A DNA stretch of 13,782 nucleotides, from assembly GCA_037442565.1 (NCBI GenBank), contig JBBIQA010000125.1, forward strand, positions 1 to 13,782, in the 5' to 3' direction. The translations under genes were made by a program, and so were the position numbers. Every line of letters starts with the position of its first letter. The first letter of the stretch is position 1. The DNA comes from PALSA-911 sp037442565 (lineage in GTDB: Bacteria; Pseudomonadota; Alphaproteobacteria; Acetobacterales; Acetobacteraceae). Below the pieces are notes generated by a model. It had not been told where the DNA came from. It did no database searches and saw only the letters and a program-made list of their open reading frames with translations. Shown one piece after another: positions 1 to 6,176 of the stretch.

Positions 1-233
1 TGATCTCGGGCGTCGGCAAGCTGCCGTTCAACACCGATGGCGGCGGGCTTTGCAACAACCATCCGGCCAACCGCGGCGGCATCACCAAGGTGATCGAGGC
101 GGTGCGCCAGCTGCGCGGCGAAGCGCACGCCAAGGTGCAGGTGCCGAACTGCAACATCGCGCTGGCGCATGGCACGGGCGGCTCGCTCGGCACGCGGCAT
201 GGCAGTGCCACGCTCATCATGGAACGGGAGTGA
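1..233 (+). CDS. Thiolase, SCP2/lipid-transfer type, C-terminal part (5' end outside window)
   Basis: This is the last ~76 codons of a thiolase-fold protein; the frame enters the window open and ends at TGA 231-233. Visible residues include the family block NTDGGGLCNNHP and, near the end, the glycine-rich HGTGGSLGTRHGSATLI segment. Both are typical of the C-terminal half of SCP-x/acetyl-CoA-acetyltransferase-like thiolases. Such enzymes cleave or form beta-ketoacyl-CoA or related C-C bonds in the cytoplasm. The catalytic Cys of the N-terminal half lies outside the window, so activity cannot be judged. A zinc-ribbon/OB-fold gene follows 5 bp later, the usual partner of this thiolase subgroup, so the two probably form one complex and one operon. 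Substrate unknown; family call firm. Confidence 0.88.
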   Translation, partial: ISGVGKLPFNTDGGGLCNNHPANRGGITKVIEAVRQLRGEAHAKVQVPNCNIALAHGTGGSLGTRHGSATLIMERE

Positions 234-238
234 TCCAA

Positions 239-637
239 ATGGCTGAACAACGGAAAATCTCGTTCATCGGTGCACCCGACACCAACCCGGAAGTGAAGCC
301 CTACTGGGATGCCTGCAACGAAGGCCGGCTGGTGCTGCGCAAATGCGGCGGCTGCGGCAAGGTGCATTACTACCCGCGCGGCATCTGCCCGTTCTGCTTC
401 AGCACCGACGGCAGCTGGGTCGATGCATCCGGCAAGGGCAAGGTCTACTCCTTCAGCGTGATGGAACGGGCCAACCCGCCCTTCACGATGGCCTATGTGA
501 CCCTGGACGAAGGTGTGACGATGATGACCAACATCATCGATTGCGATTTCTCCAAGATCAAGATCGGCCAGGACGTGAAGGTGGTGTTCCTGGACAGCGA
601 CACCGGCCAGAAAGTGCCGATGTTCACGCCGGCCTAG
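239..637 (+). CDS. Zn-ribbon/OB-fold protein (DUF35 type), thiolase partner
   Basis: A 132-residue protein. An N-terminal helix region (about residues 15-30) leads into a rubredoxin-like zinc ribbon with Cys36, Cys39, Cys50 and Cys53 (CGGC and CPFC). A C-terminal OB-fold half follows, with the G-KVYSFSV strand and the FTMAYVTLDEG stretch. Length and order match stand-alone DUF35 proteins, which bind SCP2-type thiolases and are thought to help bind or channel acyl-CoA. The ATG at 239 is chosen because GGGAG lies at 226-230, 8 nt upstream, and because the family starts here. The same frame stays open upstream to about 50, but that stretch is low-complexity shadow of the thiolase. It is translationally close to the thiolase (5 bp gap) and is followed by a strong terminator. 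Confidence 0.9.
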   Translation: MAEQRKISFIGAPDTNPEVKPYWDACNEGRLVLRKCGGCGKVHYYPRGICPFCFSTDGSWVDASGKGKVYSFSVMERANPPFTMAYVTLDEGVTMMTNIIDCDFSKIKIGQDVKVVFLDSDTGQKVPMFTPA

Positions 638-660
638 CCTCAGCCTGACGAAACCGATTG

Positions 661-692
661 AATGGCGCCGGTGGCAACACCGGCGCCATTTT
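661..692 (+). terminator. Rho-independent terminator with GCAA tetraloop
   Basis: A perfect 13-bp inverted repeat, 661-673 paired with 678-690, closes on the loop GCAA (a GNRA tetraloop). Four T residues end it at 689-692, the first two being inside the stem. It lies 23 bp after the zinc-ribbon stop and ends 33 bp before the amine oxidase start, so it should end the thiolase operon and insulate the oxidase. Confidence 0.85.
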
Positions 693-725
693 CGTATGCC
701 TCCCGCCATCGATGAAGGGAAACCC

Positions 726-2051
726 ATGCCGTCCGAGATCGATGTGGTGGTGATCGGTGCCGGTGTCGCCGGGTTGTCGGCAGCTACGAGCCTGCGCCAG
801 GCCGGACTGCGGGTTTTGGTGCTGGAGGCGTCCGGACGGATCGGCGGGCGGGCGCGCACCGTGAACGAGCCGGCGCTCGGCGGCATCTGGTTCGATCACG
901 GCGCCGCCTGGCTGCACGTGGCCGAGAGCAATCCGCTGGTGCCCATCGCCGAGGCAGCCGGCGAGGCGCTGATCAATTCCGACGAACTGCGCAACGAACG
1001 CACGTTCATCGGCAAAAGACAGGCAACCGAGGCGGAACTCGACGACTACGCCGCCGCCTGGCCGCGCTTCATCGCCGCCGGCGACACGCTGCTGGCGGCC
1101 GGCGGCCCGGACCGCAGCCTGGCCGACGTGGCGAAGATCCTGCCGGACGACCCTTGGGCGCTGTCGGTGGAGATGTGGGAAGGCCCGGTGATCTGCGTGA
1201 CGGAAGCGGAGCGCTACAGCCTGCGCGACTGGAAGCGCAACATGCTGACCGGCGGCAATCGCATGGTCGATGGCGGCATCGGCACCTTCGTCGCCACACG
1301 CCTGGGCCCGGGGCTGGATATCCGCCTGAATGCAAGGGCGCACGGCGTGCGTTGGTCCGGCAACGGCGTCACGGTGCAGACCGGCCAGGGCGCGATCGAA
1401 GCGCGGGCCTGCATCGTGACGGTCTCCACCGGGGTGCTCGCCAGCGGCGCCATCGCCTTCGATCCGCCCTTGCCCGCCTCGGTCGGTGAATGCCTGGCCG
1501 GGCTGCCGATGGGCCTGGCCATCAAGGTCGCGCTGCGGGCCAACGGCCCGGACCGGCTGGGCCTGCCGGACTACTGCTCGGTCGACCGCCGCGTCGAGAA
1601 GTCCGGCGAGCCCGCGATCGTGCTGCAATTCTGGCCGCTCGGGCGCGACTACGTCTCCGCCTGGATTGGCGCCGATGCCGCCTGGGCGCTGCAGGAACAG
1701 GGCGATGCCGGCTGCATAGATTTCGTTCGCAACCATCTGTCCGACCTGTTCGGCGCGCGCGCCGCCGATCTGTTCCCCGGCACCGAAGCGGTGGTCACGC
1801 AATGGGGGCGCGAGGCGAACTTTCTCGGCTCCTATGCCTACGCCCTTCCGGGCCATGCGGACGCCCGCGGCAAACTCGGCCTGCCCTTGGCCGATGGCCG
1901 CCTGGTCATCTGCGGCGAGGCCTGCAACCAGGAAGGCCTGGCCGGCACCGTCGGCGGCGCCTGGAACGACGGCCAACGGGCGGCGTCGGTGGTGGCGGAG
2001 GCGCTACGGCTGGCCAGGCCACGGGCGGTCAGGGCGGCATCGCCCCCCTGA
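726..2051 (+). CDS. FAD-dependent amine oxidase (monoamine/polyamine oxidase family)
   Basis: A 441-residue flavoprotein oxidoreductase of the amine-oxidase superfamily, expected to oxidise an amine to an imine or aldehyde with FAD. The N-terminal Rossmann motif VVVIGAGVAGL (Gly11, Gly13, Gly16) is followed by the ribose-binding Glu34 in LVLEASGRIGGRAR. The latter contains the GG-R FAD motif characteristic of the superfamily. The C-terminal FAD segment CGEACNQEGLAGTVGGAWNDG has the family's pyrophosphate/flavin-binding glycines. The length fits soluble bacterial members (about 430-460). No signal peptide or C-terminal anchor is seen, so it is probably cytoplasmic. ATG 726 is preferred over 696 because AAGGGA lies 5 nt upstream and the GxGxxG motif then starts near residue 8. 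It is probably monocistronic, bounded upstream by a terminator and convergent with the SDR. Substrate unknown. Confidence 0.88.
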   Translation: MPSEIDVVVIGAGVAGLSAATSLRQAGLRVLVLEASGRIGGRARTVNEPALGGIWFDHGAAWLHVAESNPLVPIAEAAGEALINSDELRNERTFIGKRQATEAELDDYAAAWPRFIAAGDTLLAAGGPDRSLADVAKILPDDPWALSVEMWEGPVICVTEAERYSLRDWKRNMLTGGNRMVDGGIGTFVATRLGPGLDIRLNARAHGVRWSGNGVTVQTGQGAIEARACIVTVSTGVLASGAIAFDPPLPASVGECLAGLPMGLAIKVALRANGPDRLGLPDYCSVDRRVEKSGEPAIVLQFWPLGRDYVSAWIGADAAWALQEQGDAGCIDFVRNHLSDLFGARAADLFPGTEAVVTQWGREANFLGSYAYALPGHADARGKLGLPLADGRLVICGEACNQEGLAGTVGGAWNDGQRAASVVAEALRLARPRAVRAASPP

Positions 2052-2063
2052 CCAGCCGATCGA

Positions 2064-2810
2064 TCAGCCGCGGCCGATGAACGGCATCTTGTGCGCAGCC
2101 ACCATCAGGAACTGAATGTTCGCATCCGGGTTCAGGTTCGCCATCAGCAGGACCGAACGCGCGACAGCGTCCGGGTCCATGCGGGGCTCTACCATCATTT
2201 CCCCGCTGGCCTGCGGCACGCCGTTGGCCATGCGCTCGGTCATCGGCGTGGCGGCGTTGCCGATATCGATCTGGCCGCACTGGATGTCGTATTTCCGCCC
2301 ATCGAGCGAGATGCTCTTGGTCAGTCCCGTCACCGCGTGCTTGGTCGAGGTATAGCCGACCGACCCCGGCCGCGGCGCATGCGCGGAGATCGAGCCGTTG
2401 TTGATGATCCGTCCGCCCTGCGGCGTCTGGTCGCGCATCATGCGATAGGCGGCATTGGCGCACAGGAACATGCCGTGCAGGTTCACATCGACGACCTTCT
2501 TCCACATCTCGAAGGTGAAATCGCCGAAATTGGTGCTGGGCACATTCCCGCCGGCGTTATTGAACAGCACGTCGCAGCGGCCGAAATCCTTCTTCACCGC
2601 GGCGAACAGCGCCGTCACGGCTGCCTCGCTGGTCACGTCGGTCGACACCACCAGCGCGCGGCCGGCCTTCGCCATGCCCGCGGTTTCTTCCAGCGCTTCC
2701 TTGCGCCGCCCCGCCAGCGCCACGGCATAGCCATCGTTCAGCAACGCCAGCGCCGCCGCCCGTCCCACGCCGCTGCCGGCCCCCGTCACTACTGCGACCC
2801 GTTGGGTCAT
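2064..2810 (-). CDS. SDR-family NAD(P)-dependent oxidoreductase (complete active site)
   Basis: A 248-residue classical short-chain dehydrogenase/reductase. The cofactor motif TGAGSGVG is at residues 9-16, NNAG at 84-87, and the catalytic set Ser140, Tyr153 and Lys157 (YTSTK) has the normal 13-residue Ser-Tyr spacing. Arg35/Arg36 after the second strand suggest NADP preference. The C terminus ends in KMPFIGRG, not the usual VDGG-type ending. This marks an SDR subgroup distinct from FabG, so FabG is not a safe name. The start at 2810 is supported by a strong AAGGAGG 8 nt upstream on the minus strand. It converges on the amine oxidase with only 12 bp between stops. Reaction: reversible alcohol/ketone oxidoreduction; substrate unknown. 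Confidence 0.88.
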   Translation of the reverse strand: MTQRVAVVTGAGSGVGRAAALALLNDGYAVALAGRRKEALEETAGMAKAGRALVVSTDVTSEAAVTALFAAVKKDFGRCDVLFNNAGGNVPSTNFGDFTFEMWKKVVDVNLHGMFLCANAAYRMMRDQTPQGGRIINNGSISAHAPRPGSVGYTSTKHAVTGLTKSISLDGRKYDIQCGQIDIGNAATPMTERMANGVPQASGEMMVEPRMDPDAVARSVLLMANLNPDANIQFLMVAAHKMPFIGRG

Positions 2811-2980
2811 GGCTCGATCCTCCTTCAGATGGTTACCCGCCATTCTGGACCGCAACTCGTACCGGGCCAAGATGGGCGCGAAGTTGCCCCGGCGCGGAAG
2901 GTCGGGCAGCCTGCGCCTGCAAACGGAGGAGGACGCGCCGGCACCCGGCGCGCCGGTCATCATCAAAGGGAGCAGGCCAG

Positions 2981-3460
2981 ATGCACACACTCATGCCCAA
3001 GGCACAGCGGCTGGGCGCGATACTGAAGGGACGCGGCCAGACGGTCGCGGTGTCGGAATCCTCCGCCGGCGGACTAATCTCCGCCGCCCTGCTCTCGGTG
3101 CCCGGCGCCAGCGCCTATTTCCTCGGCGGCGGTGTGGTCTACACCCGCATCGCGCGCAGCGCGCTGCTCGGCATCACCGATGCGGAGATGGAAGGCATCC
3201 GGTCCTCCTCCGAGCCCTATGCACGGCTGCTCGCACGCACCGTGCGCCACCGTTTCGGCGCCATCTGGGGCATCGCCGAAACCGGCGCCACCGGACCCAC
3301 CGGCAACCGCTACGGCGACAAGGCCGGCCACTCCTGCCTGGCGGTGTCCGGCCCGGTCGAAAAAGTGATCACCCTGGAAACCGGCAGCGCCGACCGCGTG
3401 GCCAACATGCGCGCCTTCTCCGCCGCCCTGCTGGACCTGCTGGCCGAAGCCCTGGGCTGA
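2981..3460 (+). CDS. CinA-family protein, C-terminal (PncC-like) domain only
   Basis: A 159-residue protein consisting only of the CinA C-terminal domain, whose characterised members deamidate nicotinamide mononucleotide during NAD recycling. The signature block SESSAGG (residues 25-31) keeps the predicted nucleophile Ser27. The common form is A-ESCTGG; here Cys and Thr are replaced by Ser and Ala. GASAYFLGGGVVYT follows, then GIAETGATGPTGNRYGD, the second conserved block. The length equals stand-alone PncC proteins (about 160). The N-terminal MoCF-like CinA domain is absent, so this is not full-length CinA. ATG 2981 has GGGAG at 2968-2972; ATG 2993 is an alternative. It is transcribed divergently from the SDR and followed directly by the palindromic element. 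NMN amidase activity is an inference because of the altered motif. Confidence 0.82.
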   Translation: MHTLMPKAQRLGAILKGRGQTVAVSESSAGGLISAALLSVPGASAYFLGGGVVYTRIARSALLGITDAEMEGIRSSSEPYARLLARTVRHRFGAIWGIAETGATGPTGNRYGDKAGHSCLAVSGPVEKVITLETGSADRVANMRAFSAALLDLLAEALG

Positions 3461-3467
3461 GGGGCAA

Positions 3468-3709
3468 GCAAGGCTGGGGCTCCGCCCCAGACCCCAGGAG
3501 GGGCTCTGCCCCTCCACCCCGCAAGGGAACTCGTTCCCTTGACCCTTTTGAATAGGTTTCTTGGGAAAGGGGGCATGTCGAAGCCTGTCAACCGCTACGT
3601 CGGTTACGCCCCCTTTCCCAAGAAACCAGTCCATGGGGTTGAGGGGACGAGTCCCCTCACGGGTGCAGGGCGGAGCCCGCCGGGGTCTGGGGCGGAGCCC
3701 CAACCTTGC
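3468..3709. repeat. Large GC-rich palindromic extragenic element (nested hairpins)
   Basis: The space between the CinA stop (3460) and the SGNH stop (3718) is almost entirely one nested inverted repeat. The outer arms 3468-3495 and 3682-3709 match in 27 of 28 positions. The inner arms 3555-3574 and 3608-3627 are a perfect 20-bp pair around a 33-nt core, which itself holds AACCG/CGGTT (3590-3594, 3601-3605). Each arm also folds locally. Left-arm hairpins are 3474-3490 (7 bp), 3497-3515 (8 bp) and 3522-3541 (8 bp). Right-arm hairpins are 3641-3658 (7 bp, loop complementary to its left counterpart) and 3668-3678. There is no transposase or credible ORF inside. I recall similar sequence between genes in Acetobacteraceae, without having searched. 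Likely roles are a bidirectional terminator for the two converging genes and/or a dispersed MITE-like repeat. Confidence 0.85.
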
Positions 3710-3717
3710 CTGCCGCC

Positions 3718-4503
3718 CTAGTTCCGAAGCAGCTTGGAACGGTCGCCCATCATGCGGGCGATGGTTGGTTCGATGGCCATCGCCAGTTTTTCCATGCCCT
3801 GACGGTTCGGGTGCAGGGGGGGATCCGGCGGGGTCAGGGTCTGGTCGTAGTAGAGCGACACGTCCGTTTTGCCGTTCCGGGTGAACAGCGGCGTCGCGTC
3901 GAACCAGGTCACGTCGCCGCCCTTGCCGTAGATTTTGGCCAATGCGGTGTTGATCGCCACGGTGTTCTCGTCCACCCAGGCCGAGCGCACGCTCGGCAGC
4001 ACGCTGATCAGCAGCAGCTTGGTTTTGGGAAGGCGCTGGCGCAGTTCAGCAATCACTGCCTCGATCCCCGTCACCGTATCGGCGGCGGACCAGTGCACGC
4101 GGCCGAGGTTGTTGGCGCCGATCAGGATCACCGCGGCCTTCGGCGCAATGCCGCTCACCTCGCCATTGCGCAGGCGCCAGAGCAAATGGGCTGTGGCGTC
4201 GCCCTTGAAGCCAAGATTGACCGCGTTGCGATCGCCGTAGAAATGCTGCCAGACCGGCTCGATATCCATGTTCGGCGGCGGTCCGTGTCGTTCCCAGTTC
4301 TCGGTGATGGAATCACCGATGAACAGCAGGTCCACCCGCCCCTGGCGCAGCCGGCGCAGCACCGCCTCGTGACGGGCCTTCCACCACGGCACGTACAGCC
4401 GGTCTATCGGCGTTGCCGCGAGTGGGGTGCGCGGCGCGGGCCCCGCGCCGCCGGTCAACGATGCGCCGGCGAGCGCGAGCAGCAGGAAACGGCGGCGGAT
4501 CAT
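3718..4503 (-). CDS. Secreted SGNH/GDSL-family hydrolase (PAF-acetylhydrolase-like)
   Basis: A 261-residue protein with a signal peptide (MIRRRFLLLALAGASL, Ala/Gly-rich cleavage zone near residue 20), so it acts in the periplasm or outside. SGNH blocks are present. Block I is FIGDSIT with nucleophile Ser65, block II is NLGFKGD with Gly98, and block III is LIGANN with Asn131. Block V is DPPLHPN with His231. The acid Asp227 lies four residues before His231, not the usual three. The overall pattern (EPVW-HFYGD, W-RLRNGE) resembles PAF-acetylhydrolase-like esterases, which remove acyl or acetyl groups from lipids or polysaccharides. It starts 28 bp after the PEP-CTERM gene on the same strand with no clear ribosome-binding site, suggesting translation linked to the upstream gene. 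The stop lies at the edge of the palindrome. Substrate unknown. Confidence 0.87.
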   Translation of the reverse strand: MIRRRFLLLALAGASLTGGAGPAPRTPLAATPIDRLYVPWWKARHEAVLRRLRQGRVDLLFIGDSITENWERHGPPPNMDIEPVWQHFYGDRNAVNLGFKGDATAHLLWRLRNGEVSGIAPKAAVILIGANNLGRVHWSAADTVTGIEAVIAELRQRLPKTKLLLISVLPSVRSAWVDENTVAINTALAKIYGKGGDVTWFDATPLFTRNGKTDVSLYYDQTLTPPDPPLHPNRQGMEKLAMAIEPTIARMMGDRSKLLRN

Positions 4504-4531
4504 GGCTGGAACAACAGACCTCGGGCAGATT

Positions 4532-5104
4532 TCAGTTCCTGGTCGCCGGCTGGGCAGCGGCCATCGCCTTCGCCCGGCGCCGGATGCGCCAGCGCTGATG
4601 CAGGAAGCTGCCGCCGGCGACGGCGCTGATCAGCAGCACCAGGCTCGATGGTTCCGGGGTGAAGGTGACGAGGATACTGGAGCCGGCGCCGGTGCCGGTG
4701 GTGCCGGTGAGGGGGATCGACACATAATCTATGCCGCTCAGGACGCGGCCAAGCCCACTGATGAAGTCGAAGTCCAACCCGCTTATGGGCGAAAGGGTGA
4801 TCCCGACCCAGCAATTAAGACCGGACGTGCAAAGCGCGCTTTGGATCGTCGCGCCGGGCGGGAGGGTGAGGCTGCTGAGGTAGCTGTAGATGTCCGGCAC
4901 GAACGGAACGGAAATACCGCTGGAAGCGCCGGACACGGCAGGCAGGCTGGCGAGCACGACCTGGAACCAGTCCAGATCGATGGGCAGGGAGCTGCCGCCG
5001 CTTACATACTGAAAGATCTCCCCGCCGAAGGCCGTGCCGGTGAGCCCGAGCAAGGCGACCCCGAGGAGATTGGCGCAAACCCGCGTTACCTTCGCCCAGT
5101 TCAT
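4532..5104 (-). CDS. PEP-CTERM sorting-domain protein
   Basis: A 190-residue exported protein. The N-terminal signal peptide has a hydrophobic core at about residues 12-24. The middle is Gly/Ser/Thr-rich with no enzyme motif, and two Cys in ALCTSGLNC could form a disulfide. A C-terminal sorting signal follows: Pro-Glu-Pro at 150-152, a transmembrane stretch SSLVLLISAVAGGSF, then a basic cluster RWRIRRR. In known systems an exosortase (EpsH/Xrt) processes this tail and the protein ends up in the exopolysaccharide or envelope; no exosortase lies in this window. The tail runs about 12 residues past the Arg cluster, longer than typical. ATG 5104 is preferred (AAGGA 11 nt upstream); an in-frame GTG at 5113 is too close to that site. 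The SGNH gene follows in the same operon. Confidence 0.85.
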   Translation of the reverse strand: MNWAKVTRVCANLLGVALLGLTGTAFGGEIFQYVSGGSSLPIDLDWFQVVLASLPAVSGASSGISVPFVPDIYSYLSSLTLPPGATIQSALCTSGLNCWVGITLSPISGLDFDFISGLGRVLSGIDYVSIPLTGTTGTGAGSSILVTFTPEPSSLVLLISAVAGGSFLHQRWRIRRRAKAMAAAQPATRN

Positions 5105-5146
5105 GTATGTCACTTTCCTTGTCCGGCCGGCCTGACATGACTTTTG

Positions 5147-5174
5147 ACCAATGCCTGGCTAACCAATGTGTGGC
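5147..5174. promoter_or_regulatory. 13-bp imperfect direct repeat between divergent genes (candidate regulator site)
   Basis: ACCAATGCCTGGC (5147-5159) is repeated as ACCAATGTGTGGC (5162-5174), with 11 of 13 identities and a period of 15 bp. A perfect 6-bp dyad CGGGCA/TGCCCG follows at 5187-5201. Both lie in the short region from which the PEP-CTERM operon (leftward) and the PAP2 gene (rightward) are transcribed. This is where a regulator or promoter would sit. No regulator gene is nearby and no confident -35/-10 pair was found. Confidence 0.3.
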
Positions 5175-5246
5175 CATTTCGTCGTCCGGGCAGGTTGCCC
5201 GCTAGTATGTTAACTGAGCGTATTGCGTCAAACCGGGATTGTCGAT

Positions 5247-6176
5247 GTGAACCGCATTTTGCTGGCTGTCATGGTCGCCGCATTGTCGGTGGGGCTGATC
5301 TGGGCCGTGGACCTGGTCTGGGCAGGCTGGTCGGGCATCCTGCTGGTGCGGCTCGGCGGGATCCTGGCAACGCTGGTGCTGCTGGGGGCCAACATCACGG
5401 TGTACGCCGTCCTGAATTCCCGGCTGGGCGCCGGGGATCGCGCGGCGGACCTGGCACTTGGCTTCGCCATCTTCGTGGCACTGGGGGCGGGTGGGGCGCT
5501 GCTCAGCTATCTCGTGGCCACGCTGGACGCACCCCTGGCCGATCCATGGCTGGCGCGCGCCGATGCCGCCATGGGCTTCGACTGGTCCCGCTGGAACGAC
5601 TTTGTGCAGGCGCATGCGCTGTTCAAGCTGCTGCTGCGCACCGCCTATCTCAGCATGCAGGTGCAGGTTGTCGTGCTGCTGTTCACGCTGCCGCTGTCGG
5701 GGCGAGGCAGCCGCAACCTTGAGTTCATCGCCACCATGGGCGTGTCGCTGCTGCCGACCATCGCGCTCTCGGCGCTGTTTCCCGCCCAGAGCGCCTGGAT
5801 CTTCCATCACGCCCTCGGCGACGAGCGCCTTACCTATCTGGCCCATCTGAAGGCGTTGCGCGACGGCAGCATGACCACGATCGACCTTGGGGCCCTGACC
5901 GGCCTCATCACGTTCCCGTCCTACCACGCGGTCATGGCGGTGTTGCTGACCTATGCGGCGCGGGGCACGTTCCTGTCATTCCTGGCGCTGGTGCTGAACG
6001 CGCTGATGCTGCTGTCGGTCCTGAGCGAGGGCGGGCATTACCTGACCGACGCGGTCGCCGGCGTCGCCATCGCGGTGGCGAGCATCCTGATCGTGCGGTT
6101 CGCCGCGCGCCGGCTGGCCCGGCGCGGCTTCGCGGCTCAGGCGCCCTTGATCGTCTCGATCTCGGCGTCGGAGTAG
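5247..6176 (+). CDS. PAP2-superfamily integral membrane phosphatase
   Basis: A protein of 309 residues (317 if the in-frame TTG at 5223 is used), mostly hydrophobic, with about six or more membrane segments. The PAP2 catalytic blocks are FPSYHA and SEGGHYLTDAVAG, the latter with the second catalytic His and the following Asp. They resemble the lipid-phosphatase/inositolphosphotransferase branch. Members remove phosphate from lipids such as phosphatidate or undecaprenyl diphosphate at the outer face of the inner membrane. GTG 5247 is preferred because GGGA lies 8 nt upstream and the product then begins with a normal membrane start. TTG 5223 has no visible binding site. It is divergent from the PEP-CTERM operon. 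Its last 40 bp (6137-6176) overlap, antisense, the end of the CoA-transferase. The substrate may be an isoprenoid or glycerolipid phosphate. Confidence 0.85.
   Translation: MNRILLAVMVAALSVGLIWAVDLVWAGWSGILLVRLGGILATLVLLGANITVYAVLNSRLGAGDRAADLALGFAIFVALGAGGALLSYLVATLDAPLADPWLARADAAMGFDWSRWNDFVQAHALFKLLLRTAYLSMQVQVVVLLFTLPLSGRGSRNLEFIATMGVSLLPTIALSALFPAQSAWIFHHALGDERLTYLAHLKALRDGSMTTIDLGALTGLITFPSYHAVMAVLLTYAARGTFLSFLALVLNALMLLSVLSEGGHYLTDAVAGVAIAVASILIVRFAARRLARRGFAAQAPLIVSISASE

Noticed and set aside
50..238. Upstream extension of the zinc-ribbon reading frame
   Set aside because: It overlaps the thiolase in another frame, is low-complexity (Arg/Gly/His-rich), and the ATG at 239 has a good ribosome-binding site and matches the family start.
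624..1976. Long open frame (450 codons) on the - strand
   Set aside because: It is antisense to the amine oxidase and has no motif.
3468..3709. Insertion sequence
   Set aside because: Inverted repeats are present, but there is no transposase frame and no clear target duplication, so it is described only as a palindromic repeat.
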